64,000 nt of DNA from Glaciecola sp965660625 (GCA_965660625.1 CBFIAR010000002.1:147665-211664); one strand, 5' to 3'. Positions 9,420 through 19,444 are shown, counted from the stretch's first letter. The notes: generated by a model not told the origin, from the sequence alone. Numbers and translations are program-made.

Positions 9420-10085
9420 TCATGCTTGCTGAAATGAATGTAACGATTCGAAACGCAGCTTTACGCCGCTGACCGGATGCGAAAATTCATGCATTTGAGC
9501 ATGTAAGCACAGTCGTGGATTATTTACTTTTGCTTCCTCATGCGCGTACAGACGATCACCTAAGATAGGGTGTCCTAATGCCAACATATGCACACGCAGC
9601 TGATGCGAACGTCCAGTTATCGGCGTTAATTTTACGAGCGTAGATTTAGCATCGCGCTGCACTACTTGCCAATGCGTTTGAGATGGTTTGCCGTGCTTGT
9701 GATCGACTATTTGCTTTGGCCTATTTGGCCAGTCACATATCAATGGAAGGTCAATTTCACCTGACTCACCCTTAACATGGCCAAACACTCTCGCGAAGTA
9801 GGTTTTTGATGTCAACCTGTTTTCGAACTGACGAGATAAATGCACATGCGCTGGTTTATTCAAGGCCATAATGAGGATGCCAGACGTGGCCATATCGAGA
9901 CGGTGTACAATGGTCGCGGTCGGAAAAACGCGCTGCACACGAAACTGCAGTGAGTCTCTATGTTCTATGGCTTTGCCAGGCACAGTGAGTAGCTCAGCTG
10001 GTTTGTCGAGAACCAATATATCCTCATCTTGATACAGTATCGTAAGATAAGGATTCAGCGGCGGAGCATAATGCAGCAACGCCAT
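9420..10085 (-). CDS. rluA: RNA pseudouridine synthase RluA
   Basis: RluA makes pseudouridine at position 746 of 23S rRNA and position 32 of several tRNAs in E. coli. The 221-residue protein contains the RluA-family motif HRLDMATSGI with catalytic Asp64, the same number as in E. coli RluA, plus GRSHQLRVHM near the C-terminus. It has no S4 domain, which separates it from RluC/RluD. Its ATG directly abuts the TAG stop of rapA (TAGATG), so the two are almost certainly translated from one message. Confidence 0.95.
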   Translation of the reverse strand: MALLHYAPPLNPYLTILYQDEDILVLDKPAELLTVPGKAIEHRDSLQFRVQRVFPTATIVHRLDMATSGILIMALNKPAHVHLSRQFENRLTSKTYFARVFGHVKGESGEIDLPLICDWPNRPKQIVDHKHGKPSQTHWQVVQRDAKSTLVKLTPITGRSHQLRVHMLALGHPILGDRLYAHEEAKVNNPRLCLHAQMHEFSHPVSGVKLRFESLHSFQQA

Positions 10086-12911
10086 CTACGGATTGTTCAC
10101 TACAACACGTAAACTATCTAAGTAGGGTTCTGCATTTGAAATGATGTCAGTGAGCTTGCTCTGTTGCGCTTCAATAAACTGAATTTCTTCATCGCGAATT
10201 GACGCGTTTGTTTTTTGCAGCGAGCGTAAACGCTCAATTTCAGTACTGAGCTCTGTCTGCATTGTATTGAGAGCGAGTGATTGTTGCTCAGCTAAGCGCG
10301 CATGACTTACTTTTAAGCTTTCTTCTATGCCAAGCGTAATCGGGTCGGCGAGTGCTTGCAGCAGTTGCAGTGCAATGTTGCGTTTGACCTTAAATAATTG
10401 CTCAAAATCGGCTTCAATCGGTTGGTTTTTAGAGTCTAAACAGAGTCTTACTGGTGTTGGAGGCAAAAACCGATAAAGCTGCAGGCTCGCTTCTGCACTG
10501 GCGGATAACACACTTGTTGTTTCTATCCAAAAGGCACCCGTAGGAAGTGTGGGATCTTTGGTAAATGCGAGACTACTTTTGCCCAAGACATCAGTTGTGA
10601 CCGATTCGAGGCAGTGACTCACAATTTCACTGTCCCAGCTTAAAAACTGCAATTGTTCAAACTTGGTTGCATTATTGCGTTGATAAGTGACCTCTAACCC
10701 ATCTTCGCTCAAACCGGGGATCTGATGAACTAATTGCTCAGTAGGGCGAAGAATAAAGCTGTAATCATCTTTTTCTTCTTGCGTAACGCCAAGAGCATCA
10801 AATAATCTGCTCATAAACTTCAATAGGCCGACTGGGTTTTCTGCGGCAATAATTTTGTCCAATAAGTCGTCGATACGACCAAAACCAGACGCATTTAATT
10901 CAAGCAGTTTGTCTCTACCTTGCTCAATTTTCTTTTTAAGCTCTTTTGTGAGTGCAGCCGTTTGGACGATAATATCAAGCTTTAGCGCTATGTCTTCTGG
11001 GTTTTTCAGGACAGACATTAAATCAGATTCTAGTTGTTTAAATACGTCACTACCCACTGGGCATGTAGACTCAAACGCACCTAATCCATCTTGGTACCAA
11101 TCAAACAAGACTTCTTGCGCTGTATTTTCAAAGTACGGGATATGCAAATTGATATCGAATTTCTGACCGATACGGTCAAGACGACCAATTCGCTGCTCTA
11201 ACAAGTCAGGTACCATTGGCAAATCGAACAATACTAAATGACGCGAAAACTGGAAGTTTCGGCCTTCACTGCCTATTTCACTGCACAATAACACTTGGGC
11301 GCCTTGTTCATTGGTGGCGAAGAAGTGTGCCGCTTTATCGCGTTCAATAATACTCATACCCTCATGAAACACAGTATGACGAATAACGGTTTTTTGACGC
11401 AAATATTCAGCCAACTGCAGTGCTGTTGATGCGTACGCACATATGACTAATACTTTTTCATTTTTATTGGCTTCAAGCAATTCAACTAACCATGTGACAC
11501 GGGGGTCATATTTTGTCCAATTGTCGTTAACCAATGGGGCTCGCTCGGGGTGCAAACTGAGCACGACGTCTTCCTCTAAGGATAAAGATACTGCATATTC
11601 CTTTGGCAGCTTTAATGGCGCAGGTATGGCAATTCGCTCAGGGAAACCTTTAATACTGACCCGACTATTTCGGAATAACAATCGACCTGTACCGTGTTGA
11701 TCTATCAGTTTGGTCAGTAAAGTATGGCGTTGTTCGCCACTTGCCAACATTGCATCACTTATTTTTTCATCCTTTACAACAGCATTTAAAGTGTCTATTT
11801 GCGCTTGACTCATATGCGTATTTTCAATCAGTGGAGCGACCGCTTCAGCGAGTTCACCATAGTGCTTTTCTTCCTCAAGAAATTGCTCATAATTGTGGAA
11901 TCTCGCAGGGTCTAGCAAACGCAAACGCGCAAAGTGGCTCTCATGACCGAGTTGATCGGGTGTTGCCGTAAGCAACAATACACCTTTCACTATCTGGCAT
12001 AACTGCTCTATTGCGTTGTATTCTTCAGAAACATGTTCTGCCGACCATTGCAGGTGATGTGCTTCATCTACAATTAAAATGTCCCAGTCAACTTGAGTTG
12101 CTTTTTCCAACACTTTCTCTTGCTTAATAAAGTCGATACTGCACAACACCAGTTGCTCCTGCTCGAAAGGATTATCGCCGCTTTCTGCCATTGCCTCCAT
12201 GCGTTCTTCATCGAATACCGAAAACGATAGGTTAACGCGGCGCAGCATTTCTACTAACCACTGGTGCACTAAGCTAGAAGGTACTGTAATAAGAACGCGT
12301 GTGGCCTTGCCCGTTAGCAATTGCTGATGCAGAATTAATCCCGCCTCAATTGTCTTTCCTAAACCTACTTCATCGGCTAATAATACGCGTGGCGCAAAGC
12401 GACTGCCCACTTCATTTGCAATGTGCAATTGGTGCGGTATGAGCTCAACACGAGCGCCTACCAAACCAACAGCACCAGAGGTTGCATGATCGTATTGCTT
12501 TTGCAAGCATTCGTGGCGAATGTCGAACCACTTAGGTGAGTCCAGTTGACCACTAAACAGGCGCTTCTCTGGTTGGTTCAGCTTTGCATTATGGTCAAGA
12601 GTGACTTCCATAATCGATGCTTCTTCACCAGTGTCTGTGCGCAAACCAGAATATATGTAGAGACCTTCTTGCATCGTTATACCGGTGATTTTTATGTCCC
12701 AGCCGTCGATATGAAGTGCTTTTTCACCTTCACTCAAAATTAAACGGGTAATCGGAGCATGAGCAATCGCATACGTGCGATCCTCGTTAACCGCAGGGAA
12801 AAGTATATTTATCGTCCGGTTGTCAGTTGCCATGACAATGCCTAAGCCTAAATCAGCTTCTGTATTGCTTAACCAACGTTGCCCAACGGTATACTCTTGT
12901 GCTGCGTTCAT
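10086..12911 (-). CDS. rapA: RNA polymerase recycling ATPase RapA (SWI/SNF family)
   Basis: RapA is a Swi2/Snf2 ATPase that binds RNA polymerase and helps release it from post-termination complexes. Starting at the ATG at 12911 the protein has 941 residues. The Tudor-like N-terminal region opens with the family motif YTVGQRWLSNTEADLGLG. Helicase motif I (ADEVGLGKTIEAG), the Walker B box (VDEAHH) and motifs V-VI in the second RecA lobe (EGRNFQFSRH, QRIGRLDRIGQ) follow, and the C-terminal third is RapA-specific. A longer frame to 12968 adds 19 residues unlike the family. rapA-rluA gene order is the same as in E. coli. Confidence 0.96.
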   Translation of the reverse strand: MNAAQEYTVGQRWLSNTEADLGLGIVMATDNRTINILFPAVNEDRTYAIAHAPITRLILSEGEKALHIDGWDIKITGITMQEGLYIYSGLRTDTGEEASIMEVTLDHNAKLNQPEKRLFSGQLDSPKWFDIRHECLQKQYDHATSGAVGLVGARVELIPHQLHIANEVGSRFAPRVLLADEVGLGKTIEAGLILHQQLLTGKATRVLITVPSSLVHQWLVEMLRRVNLSFSVFDEERMEAMAESGDNPFEQEQLVLCSIDFIKQEKVLEKATQVDWDILIVDEAHHLQWSAEHVSEEYNAIEQLCQIVKGVLLLTATPDQLGHESHFARLRLLDPARFHNYEQFLEEEKHYGELAEAVAPLIENTHMSQAQIDTLNAVVKDEKISDAMLASGEQRHTLLTKLIDQHGTGRLLFRNSRVSIKGFPERIAIPAPLKLPKEYAVSLSLEEDVVLSLHPERAPLVNDNWTKYDPRVTWLVELLEANKNEKVLVICAYASTALQLAEYLRQKTVIRHTVFHEGMSIIERDKAAHFFATNEQGAQVLLCSEIGSEGRNFQFSRHLVLFDLPMVPDLLEQRIGRLDRIGQKFDINLHIPYFENTAQEVLFDWYQDGLGAFESTCPVGSDVFKQLESDLMSVLKNPEDIALKLDIIVQTAALTKELKKKIEQGRDKLLELNASGFGRIDDLLDKIIAAENPVGLLKFMSRLFDALGVTQEEKDDYSFILRPTEQLVHQIPGLSEDGLEVTYQRNNATKFEQLQFLSWDSEIVSHCLESVTTDVLGKSSLAFTKDPTLPTGAFWIETTSVLSASAEASLQLYRFLPPTPVRLCLDSKNQPIEADFEQLFKVKRNIALQLLQALADPITLGIEESLKVSHARLAEQQSLALNTMQTELSTEIERLRSLQKTNASIRDEEIQFIEAQQSKLTDIISNAEPYLDSLRVVVNNP

Positions 12912-13169
12912 AATTAAAAATCCAAGGTAAAAAATAAAACGGGTGCGCATTGTACTGATACTCTGCACGGCTGTCAGCTATCTGTTCAAATTACCTTAAA
13001 AAAGGTAGTGATAATTATAGAAAACTCATTTAAAGTGAAACAGTGGCAGAGTGCTTTATACTGCTAGAGCTGAGTAATTGCAGCATTTATGGCGACTACG
13101 CAGAAACCTTGTTTTTTCATCACCGAGACAACATGCCCTGGTTGTGTCTTAGTGGAATCGGAGTAACGG

Positions 13170-14633
13170 ATGTCAGAACAAACGCAAATCACACCTGCTA
13201 AGCCCAATGATCAAAAAACTGCAGCGCATGCGGATACAAAAACAGTGCCTCTTTCTAACACTAAACTTTATGTACTTGACACTAACATCTTACTGCATGA
13301 ACCGCTGGCTTTTACCTCTTTCAAAGAAAATGACGTCACGGTGCCGATGACCGTACTAGAAGAACTCGATTACATCAAAGATAGTAAAAAAGATGTGGCT
13401 CGTGATGCAAGAGTGTCAATCAGAGCTATGGAAGACTTATTGCATAATGCAAGTCCTGAACAAATGCTTTCTGGAGTTAGTATGGCGGGTCTAGGAGCGG
13501 GGAAAAGTGCACCCACAGGCGTATTTTCGATATTGTCCGACTTGTCGATGCCAGATAATCAGCAGGTATTTACGAGCAATGAAAACGACAATAGAATTAT
13601 CAACCTTGCTTTACATTTGCAAGCAACATTGGCTCCCCGACAAGTTGTTTTGGTAACTAAAGATATCAACATGCGGCTTAAAGCTAAAGGCGCTGGAATG
13701 AGCCTAGTCGAAGACTATCGCACTGATCAGCTCATTAGTGATATCAAGTATTTATCCAAGGGATACCATGTATTTGAAGGTGACTTCTGGCAAAATATCC
13801 AGGGGGTTGAAAGTCACACAGAAGGACGTGACACTATTCATAATATTCCCAGAAGCATTCTGCCTGAGGCTTACGTTAATGAATTTCTGCTTGATGAATC
13901 ACGACAGTTCGCAGGCGTCGTTGAGTCAATAACCGATAATACTTTAGAAGTGCTCGACTTAGGTTATGAGCGGATAATGTCTCGTCGTGCATGGGGCGTA
14001 TCACCAAAAAACATTGGTCAGGCAATGGCGATGCATGCGTTATTAGACCCGCATATAGACTTATGTATTCTTACGGGCCCCGCAGGTAGTGGTAAAACAT
14101 TACTTGCTCTGGCAGCCGCTCTAGAGATGATCGTTGAAAAAAGTATGTATGACAAAATTATTGTCACTCGTTCAACACCTGAAATTGCTGAATCGATTGG
14201 TTTTTTACCTGGTACGGAAGAAGAAAAAATGGCTCCGTGGCTGTCGGCAATAACTGATTCATTGGAAGTCCTGCATAAAAACGATGAGAGCACAAAAGGC
14301 TCTATGAGTTACATTATGGAAAAGGCGAATATTCAGTTTAAATCAGTTAACTTTATGCGTGGTCGAAGTATTCAAAATGCCATCGTAATTTTGGATGAAT
14401 CGCAGAACTTAACTGCATCACAGCTGAAAACAATTATTACGCGCTGCGGAGAAGGCACTAAATTAATTTGCTGTGGTAATTTGGCGCAAATTGACAGCAA
14501 CTATTTGAGCGCAGTTACCTCTGGTTTGACGTATATTGTAGAGAAATTTAAAAATTTTTCAGGTAGCGCAACTTTTAATTTAGATGGTGTTGTTCGAAGC
14601 CGTTTAGCAGAATTTGCTGAGAAAGAACTTTAG
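13170..14633 (+). CDS. PIN domain-PhoH ATPase fusion protein
   Basis: The 487-residue protein joins an N-terminal PIN nuclease-like domain (about residues 30-175, beginning KLYVLDTNILLHEP with the first acidic metal ligand) to a PhoH-type P-loop NTPase. The Walker A motif GPAGSGKT is near residue 304, and the Walker B strand AIVILDESQN is near 405. This PIN-PhoH arrangement, found across bacteria, is thought to act as an ATP-dependent RNA helicase/nuclease, but the role is not established in this group. A GGAG lies about ten bases before the ATG. It is divergent from rapA. Confidence 0.93.
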   Translation: MSEQTQITPAKPNDQKTAAHADTKTVPLSNTKLYVLDTNILLHEPLAFTSFKENDVTVPMTVLEELDYIKDSKKDVARDARVSIRAMEDLLHNASPEQMLSGVSMAGLGAGKSAPTGVFSILSDLSMPDNQQVFTSNENDNRIINLALHLQATLAPRQVVLVTKDINMRLKAKGAGMSLVEDYRTDQLISDIKYLSKGYHVFEGDFWQNIQGVESHTEGRDTIHNIPRSILPEAYVNEFLLDESRQFAGVVESITDNTLEVLDLGYERIMSRRAWGVSPKNIGQAMAMHALLDPHIDLCILTGPAGSGKTLLALAAALEMIVEKSMYDKIIVTRSTPEIAESIGFLPGTEEEKMAPWLSAITDSLEVLHKNDESTKGSMSYIMEKANIQFKSVNFMRGRSIQNAIVILDESQNLTASQLKTIITRCGEGTKLICCGNLAQIDSNYLSAVTSGLTYIVEKFKNFSGSATFNLDGVVRSRLAEFAEKEL

Positions 14634-14852
14634 TTTTGACGTTAATCAAATAGAAGGTATTATGTGTTTGTTCTATGCGAACATTGTTTTTTGTAAAATT
14701 GTCAGGCCTGTGCCGATAATGAGTAAGTGGAACATGGCATAAAATTTTGTGACTAATCCGCAAATATAGAAGGTCAAATAAATAAAGAGGTGAGTTTAAT
14801 TATTTGGCCTTACCTATAAACCATGTAGTAGACAGAGTAAGTTAAGGTTGAC

Positions 14853-15782
14853 ATGACAGAAAAGCGTGCTGCTATCCTCGTTGTTGATGACGAGAGGATG
14901 AATATTCAGATTTTAAATAACGCCTTATGTGACGAATATAATATCCTGGCTGCGATGACGGGCGAGCAAGCGATCAAAGTGGTCTTCGAATCACTCCCTA
15001 GCCTTATTTTACTCGATATTGTTTTGCCAGATATGAGCGGCCACGATGTTTGCAGAACATTGAAAAGCAATGAGTTAACAAAGCATATACCCATCATTTT
15101 TATTACTGCACAGAGCGGATCTGACGACGAACTTATTGGTTTAGAGTTGGGTGCCGCAGATTATTTCCGAAAGCCTTTCGTGTTACCGCTCATTAAGGTG
15201 CGTATCCGCAACCAAATTGAGTTAGTACACAAGACCGCAGAGCTTGAACGGTTGGTATGGATCGATGGCCTAACAGGAATACCGAACAGGCGCCGATTCG
15301 ACGAACGGTATGTAGATGCCTGCAATTATGCAAAGAGAAACAAACGTCGTATTTCTATCCTCCTTTTAGATATTGATTTTTTTAAACAGTATAATGACTA
15401 TTATGGTCATGTAAAAGGTGATGAAGTTCTTAAAACTGTTGCACTTACGCTTCAACAAAGTGCGTCTCGACCTTTTGATTTAGTTGCTCGTTATGGGGGA
15501 GAAGAATTTGTTATACTGCTGACAGATTCAAGCGAATCAGAAGGCGTTAGGCTTGCTGAGAAAGTACGTCAAAAAATAGAAGAGTTAGCAATCCCTCATA
15601 TTAAATCTAGGATTCACAAATCATTAACTATCAGTATTGGTGTTACTACAAGCCCTATTGAAGAAGCTGAATTTGATGATGAAAAGTTGTTAGAAGTCGC
15701 CGACCTGTGTTTATATGAAGCTAAAGCGTTGGGCAGAAATACAGTTGTTTCTGGTAACTTCGGCCCAGAAACTGCTAACTAA
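14853..15782 (+). CDS. Response regulator diguanylate cyclase (REC-GGDEF)
   Basis: The 309-residue protein has a receiver domain (about 8-125) with the phosphoacceptor Asp in LILLDIVLPDMSG and the conserved Lys in YFRKPF, joined by a short helical linker to a GGDEF domain (about 140-300). The active-site loop reads RYGGEEF, a functional variant. An RxxD motif (RPFD) lies exactly five residues before it, matching the product-inhibition I-site, so this should be a phosphorylation-controlled cyclic-di-GMP synthase with feedback inhibition. No partner kinase is nearby; it is an orphan regulator. Confidence 0.93.
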   Translation: MTEKRAAILVVDDERMNIQILNNALCDEYNILAAMTGEQAIKVVFESLPSLILLDIVLPDMSGHDVCRTLKSNELTKHIPIIFITAQSGSDDELIGLELGAADYFRKPFVLPLIKVRIRNQIELVHKTAELERLVWIDGLTGIPNRRRFDERYVDACNYAKRNKRRISILLLDIDFFKQYNDYYGHVKGDEVLKTVALTLQQSASRPFDLVARYGGEEFVILLTDSSESEGVRLAEKVRQKIEELAIPHIKSRIHKSLTISIGVTTSPIEEAEFDDEKLLEVADLCLYEAKALGRNTVVSGNFGPETAN

Positions 15783-15963
15783 GCCCTAGTTCAGATTCGG
15801 GAGCCCAATTATCATGTATGCCAAGCGATAATTAACACTCAGTGATTATTAGCAATAGCAAATTGCTGAAACCTAAGTTCCGCCTCTATCGACACATTCA
15901 TTCCCTCTTAGAAAGCGCCAAGCATTCGTCTCTTCCCTTGCCAATAAAAGCAATATATCAAAT

Positions 15964-15976
15964 GTGATATTATAAC
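15964..15976. promoter_or_regulatory. Degenerate second Zur-like half-palindrome
   Basis: The 13 bases read GTGATA-T-TATAAC, one mismatch from the GTTATA-N-TATAAC core of the Zur operator. Its centre is 27 bp upstream of the near-perfect site centred at 15997. It may be a weaker second operator or a chance AT-rich match. Confidence 0.35.
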
Positions 15977-15985
15977 TTTACATGA

Positions 15986-16008
15986 AAAGTGTTATAGTAT
16001 AACATTTT
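15986..16008. promoter_or_regulatory. Zur operator over the zinc receptor promoter
   Basis: The core TGTTATAGTATAACA (15990-16004) is a perfect inverted repeat around the G at 15997 and continues as A/T pairs out to 23 bases with one mismatch. It matches the known gammaproteobacterial Zur consensus (TGTTATANTATAACA). A candidate promoter has TTTACA at 15977-15982 and TAACAT at 16000-16005 with a 17-base spacer, so bound Zur would cover the spacer and -10. The downstream gene encodes a ZnuD-like receptor, which agrees with zinc-dependent repression. Confidence 0.88.
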
Positions 16009-16048
16009 ACGAATATCTAAAGTTACCTCAAAATATGGAGTCTTTATC

Positions 16049-18535
16049 GTGAACTTTTTGCCAAAACCACTCGCTTTGCTGTCATTATCGGTTCTTTCCA
16101 CTATTGCTGTTTCAATTCAAGCTCAAACAATATCGGGTGTTGTACTCGACAAATCAGGACTGACGTTAAGAGAAGGCAGCGTGCAGATTATGGGAACCAA
16201 TATCAGTACACCTATCCTAGCTGATGGTCGATTTATTTTTGAAAACATAAAACCGGGTAATGTTGAAATTCACGTCGCCAGTTCAAAGCACGTACATTCA
16301 AAAACAGAACTCACTATCCCTGAGTCAGGCTTGTTTGATGTTGAAATTGTAGTTGCCAATTCAAGTATCGAAATATTTGATGTTACGGCGAGTGCTTTTC
16401 ATGCTTCAACTATAGAATCCGCAGCACCCGTCAGCGTTATTGCAGGCGATGAGCTTCGCAAAAAACAAGCCTCTACGTTGGGGGATACTCTCAAAAATGA
16501 AGTCGGTGTACATTCTACTTTCTATGGTTCTGTTGCGAGTTCTCCAATCATAAGAGGGCTTGATGGTCCGCGCGTATTGGTGACACAAAATGGTTTAGAT
16601 TCTGGTGACGCTTCGCGTGTTAGCCCAGACCATGTAGTTGCTACTGATGCGTCAACAGCAACACAGATAGAAGTTTTAAGAGGCCCAGCAACCCTGTTTT
16701 ATGGCAGTGGCGCGATTGGTGGGGTAGTCAATGTTGTGGATCAGCGCATTCCTGACAATAATGATTGGGAAGGCGAAGTATCAACAGACCGCAACACTAA
16801 TAACAGTGAGGAAACTTTTTCTGGTTTTATTAAAGGGGGTAAAGATAATATCGCCTTTAATGTGCAAGGATATTATCGCGATGCTGATGACTACCGAATC
16901 CCTGGTTACGCAGAAAACGAAGAAGCACATTCTGAAGAGGGAGTTGAGGAAACGCTGAATGAGCATGAGGGAGAACGAAAAGGCGTTGTCGAAAACTCGT
17001 CCAGCAGAACAAAAGGAATGACCGTTGGAGCCAGCTATTTACTCGATAAAGGGTACATTGGTTTTTCTGTTGAACACATGTCTAGCTTTTATGGTGTTCC
17101 CGGGCATGCTCACGAAGAGGAACATGGCGATGAAACCAATATAGATATTAGTGAAGCGACGGGAGGCGATATTGTGCAGGGTGATCTGCAGCAAAATCGC
17201 TATCAAATCTCAAGTCAACTGCAGTTAAACACTGATGTTATTAGTGCAGTTAATACGAGTTTGGCTTTCACCGATTACCAGCATGCCGAAATTGAAAACG
17301 GAGAAATAGGTACTGTTTTTAAAAATAAATCACACGAGGCTCGCATTGAACTAATCCATCAGCCATTCGCCGGTTGGCGTGGTGGTTTTAGCTTCCATTA
17401 CAAAGCCAGCGATTTTGAAGCCATTGGAGCAGAGGCATTCACACCTCCTTCGAAAACTGATAGTTTTGGCATTGGCGTAATCGAAGAACAACACTTCGGT
17501 AGCATACTGCTTCAACTGGGTGCAAGAATTGAACGTGTCGCAATAGATGTACCGGCAGTTCAAATAGGCGAAACGGCTTTCTTGGCAATGCATTCTGAAG
17601 AAGAGCATATAGCGGTAGACCATGACCTTGAAACGTCGCTTGGGGGAATTCAGTCGAGCGACGCTTCATTTACACCAATAAGTGCTTCTATTGGCGCGGT
17701 ATGGGACTTTACTGAAGGCTATAATTTAGGCTTATCTTATGTTCATGCTCAACGTGCACCCTCTAGTTCTGAAATATACAGTTTTGGCCCGCACATTGGC
17801 ACCAGTACATATGAGCTTGGTTCATTTTTCGATATTTCTGATGACGGTGATGTGGTTTTTCAAACGCAAGATTTGGCTGTCGAAAAATCGAACAGTATCG
17901 ACCTATCTCTGAGAAAATTTGGTGGGGAATTTGGTTTTGTACTGAATGCATTTTACAACCAAGTCAATGACTATTATTTTGCAGCAGACTCTGGTTTTGT
18001 TGTTGAAGGTGAACACGGCGAAGCCGACGCTGATGCACTGGCAGATAGCGTAGTAGAAGAACACGGTACTGAATTACCTGTGTTCCTTTTTAAGGCTGTT
18101 GATGTCGACCTTTACGGTTTTGAAGCTCAAATTAACTGGCAAGCTACGCCATCGTTGCAACTTCAAGCGCAGGGTGATTTAGTGCGCACAACATTGGATG
18201 AAAATATGGGGCAGAGTCGATATTTGCCAAGAACGCCGCCATCAAGATTAGGGGTAAGTGCTAACTATTCTATAGGGGATTGGCAAGCTGAACTTTCATT
18301 ACACAAGTACTTTACGCAAGACAGAGTTGCTGAATTTGAAAGCGAAACTAAAGGCTACACCTTAGTCGATCTTGATGTTAACTATATCACTTCTTTGAAT
18401 AATACGGATGTCACGTTTTATTTGAAAGGGCGAAATTTAGGGGATGAGGAAGCACGCGTACACACGTCCTTCTTAAAAGACTTAACGCCAGTACAAGGTC
18501 GTTCGTTTATCGTTGGTATAAGAGCCAATTTTTAA
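16049..18535 (+). CDS. znuD: ZnuD-like zinc TonB-dependent outer-membrane receptor
   Basis: The 828-residue protein starts with GTG at 16049, nine bases after GGAG. It has a signal peptide (about 1-26), a carboxypeptidase-regulatory-like domain (about 27-105), a TonB plug with IEVLRGPATLFYGSGAIGGVVNV, and a beta-barrel ending in aromatic F (VGIRANF). The plug carries SSPIIRGLDGPRV and VSPDHVVATD, resembling ZnuD of Neisseria. Several predicted loops are rich in His and Glu, for example HEEEHGDE, EEAHSEEG and EHGEADADA, suited to zinc capture. The Zur box upstream independently supports zinc. It is monocistronic; TonB/ExbB must come from elsewhere. Confidence 0.9.
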   Translation: MNFLPKPLALLSLSVLSTIAVSIQAQTISGVVLDKSGLTLREGSVQIMGTNISTPILADGRFIFENIKPGNVEIHVASSKHVHSKTELTIPESGLFDVEIVVANSSIEIFDVTASAFHASTIESAAPVSVIAGDELRKKQASTLGDTLKNEVGVHSTFYGSVASSPIIRGLDGPRVLVTQNGLDSGDASRVSPDHVVATDASTATQIEVLRGPATLFYGSGAIGGVVNVVDQRIPDNNDWEGEVSTDRNTNNSEETFSGFIKGGKDNIAFNVQGYYRDADDYRIPGYAENEEAHSEEGVEETLNEHEGERKGVVENSSSRTKGMTVGASYLLDKGYIGFSVEHMSSFYGVPGHAHEEEHGDETNIDISEATGGDIVQGDLQQNRYQISSQLQLNTDVISAVNTSLAFTDYQHAEIENGEIGTVFKNKSHEARIELIHQPFAGWRGGFSFHYKASDFEAIGAEAFTPPSKTDSFGIGVIEEQHFGSILLQLGARIERVAIDVPAVQIGETAFLAMHSEEEHIAVDHDLETSLGGIQSSDASFTPISASIGAVWDFTEGYNLGLSYVHAQRAPSSSEIYSFGPHIGTSTYELGSFFDISDDGDVVFQTQDLAVEKSNSIDLSLRKFGGEFGFVLNAFYNQVNDYYFAADSGFVVEGEHGEADADALADSVVEEHGTELPVFLFKAVDVDLYGFEAQINWQATPSLQLQAQGDLVRTTLDENMGQSRYLPRTPPSRLGVSANYSIGDWQAELSLHKYFTQDRVAEFESETKGYTLVDLDVNYITSLNNTDVTFYLKGRNLGDEEARVHTSFLKDLTPVQGRSFIVGIRANF

Positions 18536-18547
18536 TTTTAAATTGGC
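18524..18547. terminator. Stem-loop between convergent genes
   Basis: GCCAATTT and AAATTGGC form an 8-bp stem around an AT loop, overlapping the stop codon of the zinc receptor and lying 57 bases beyond the end of the convergent isomerase gene. Neither side has a good T-tract, so terminator function is uncertain. Confidence 0.35.
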
Positions 18548-18604
18548 CTTATATAGAACCTGCTTGCGCTGTTGAGATCCTGTTTACATTGACGCACCCT
18601 GCTA

Positions 18605-19444
18605 TTATTTAGGTAGCAAATTCGCAAATATTGGTTTACGCTTCTGCTGTCCTGCGGTCATTGCCTCCATTACGTCGGGCATTTGTAACATACCGCTTTG
18701 CCAAGTTGCTATGTAGTTAAGGCTATCGCTCACGTTGTGGTCTCTGGTGTAATTAATCATTTCCTTACAACCTGCAACGGCCATTGGCGAGTGGCCTGCA
18801 ATTGTTTTTGCGATTTTCATCACTTCGTTGAGCATGGTTTCTTGGTCTGAATACACCTGATTTACTAAGCCCTTAGATAATGCTTCTTGACTCATCATAT
18901 TTCTGCCGGTGTAGGCAAGTTCTCTCACTAGGCCTTGCGGTATGAGGTGCGGAAGTCGCTGCAATGTGCCGACGTCGGCGGTCATACCAATGTCAATTTC
19001 CTTGATGCAAAAGAATGCATCATCGGTACAATAGCGAATGTCGCAGGCACTTATCATGTCAACGGCACCTCCAATAACGCCGCCCTGGACAGCAACTAAA
19101 ACAGGCATTCGTGCTTCTTCCAGTGCATTAAAAGCATCCTGCAGTTTTAACACATGGCGTCTAAACGCTTCTGCTCTTCTAGCGGGTTCGCCATTGAAAC
19201 TGGCACCCATATTTTGAAAAACAGATAAATCCATGCCTGCGCTGAAGTGTTTACCTTGCGCCGATATGACAATAACTCGCGCCAATGCATGCTCGTCAAT
19301 ATGCCTTATCGCTTCGGGAAGTTCAGTCCAAAAAGCGGCATTCATGCTATTCAATTCTTTTGCGCGGCATAGCTGTATATGCGCAATGTCATCTGCAATG
19401 CTGATGGTGAGAGTACTGTAGCTGTTCAGATCTACTGTAGACAT
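18605..19444 (-). CDS. Delta(3,5)-delta(2,4)-dienoyl-CoA isomerase (crotonase family)
   Basis: Starting at the ATG at 19444 (TAGGAAAA about eight bases upstream) the protein has 279 residues, a full crotonase fold. The oxyanion-hole segments are GKHFSAGMDL and VQGGVIGGAVDM. The stretch KEIDIGMTADVGTLQRLP matches the ECH1-type dienoyl-CoA isomerase active site, including the Asp that replaces the second Glu of hydratases. The C-terminal SLNYIATWQSGMLQ also resembles ECH1. It would shift double bonds during beta-oxidation of odd-position unsaturated fatty acids. An upstream start at 19471 lacks these supports. Confidence 0.88.
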   Translation of the reverse strand: MSTVDLNSYSTLTISIADDIAHIQLCRAKELNSMNAAFWTELPEAIRHIDEHALARVIVISAQGKHFSAGMDLSVFQNMGASFNGEPARRAEAFRRHVLKLQDAFNALEEARMPVLVAVQGGVIGGAVDMISACDIRYCTDDAFFCIKEIDIGMTADVGTLQRLPHLIPQGLVRELAYTGRNMMSQEALSKGLVNQVYSDQETMLNEVMKIAKTIAGHSPMAVAGCKEMINYTRDHNVSDSLNYIATWQSGMLQMPDVMEAMTAGQQKRKPIFANLLPK

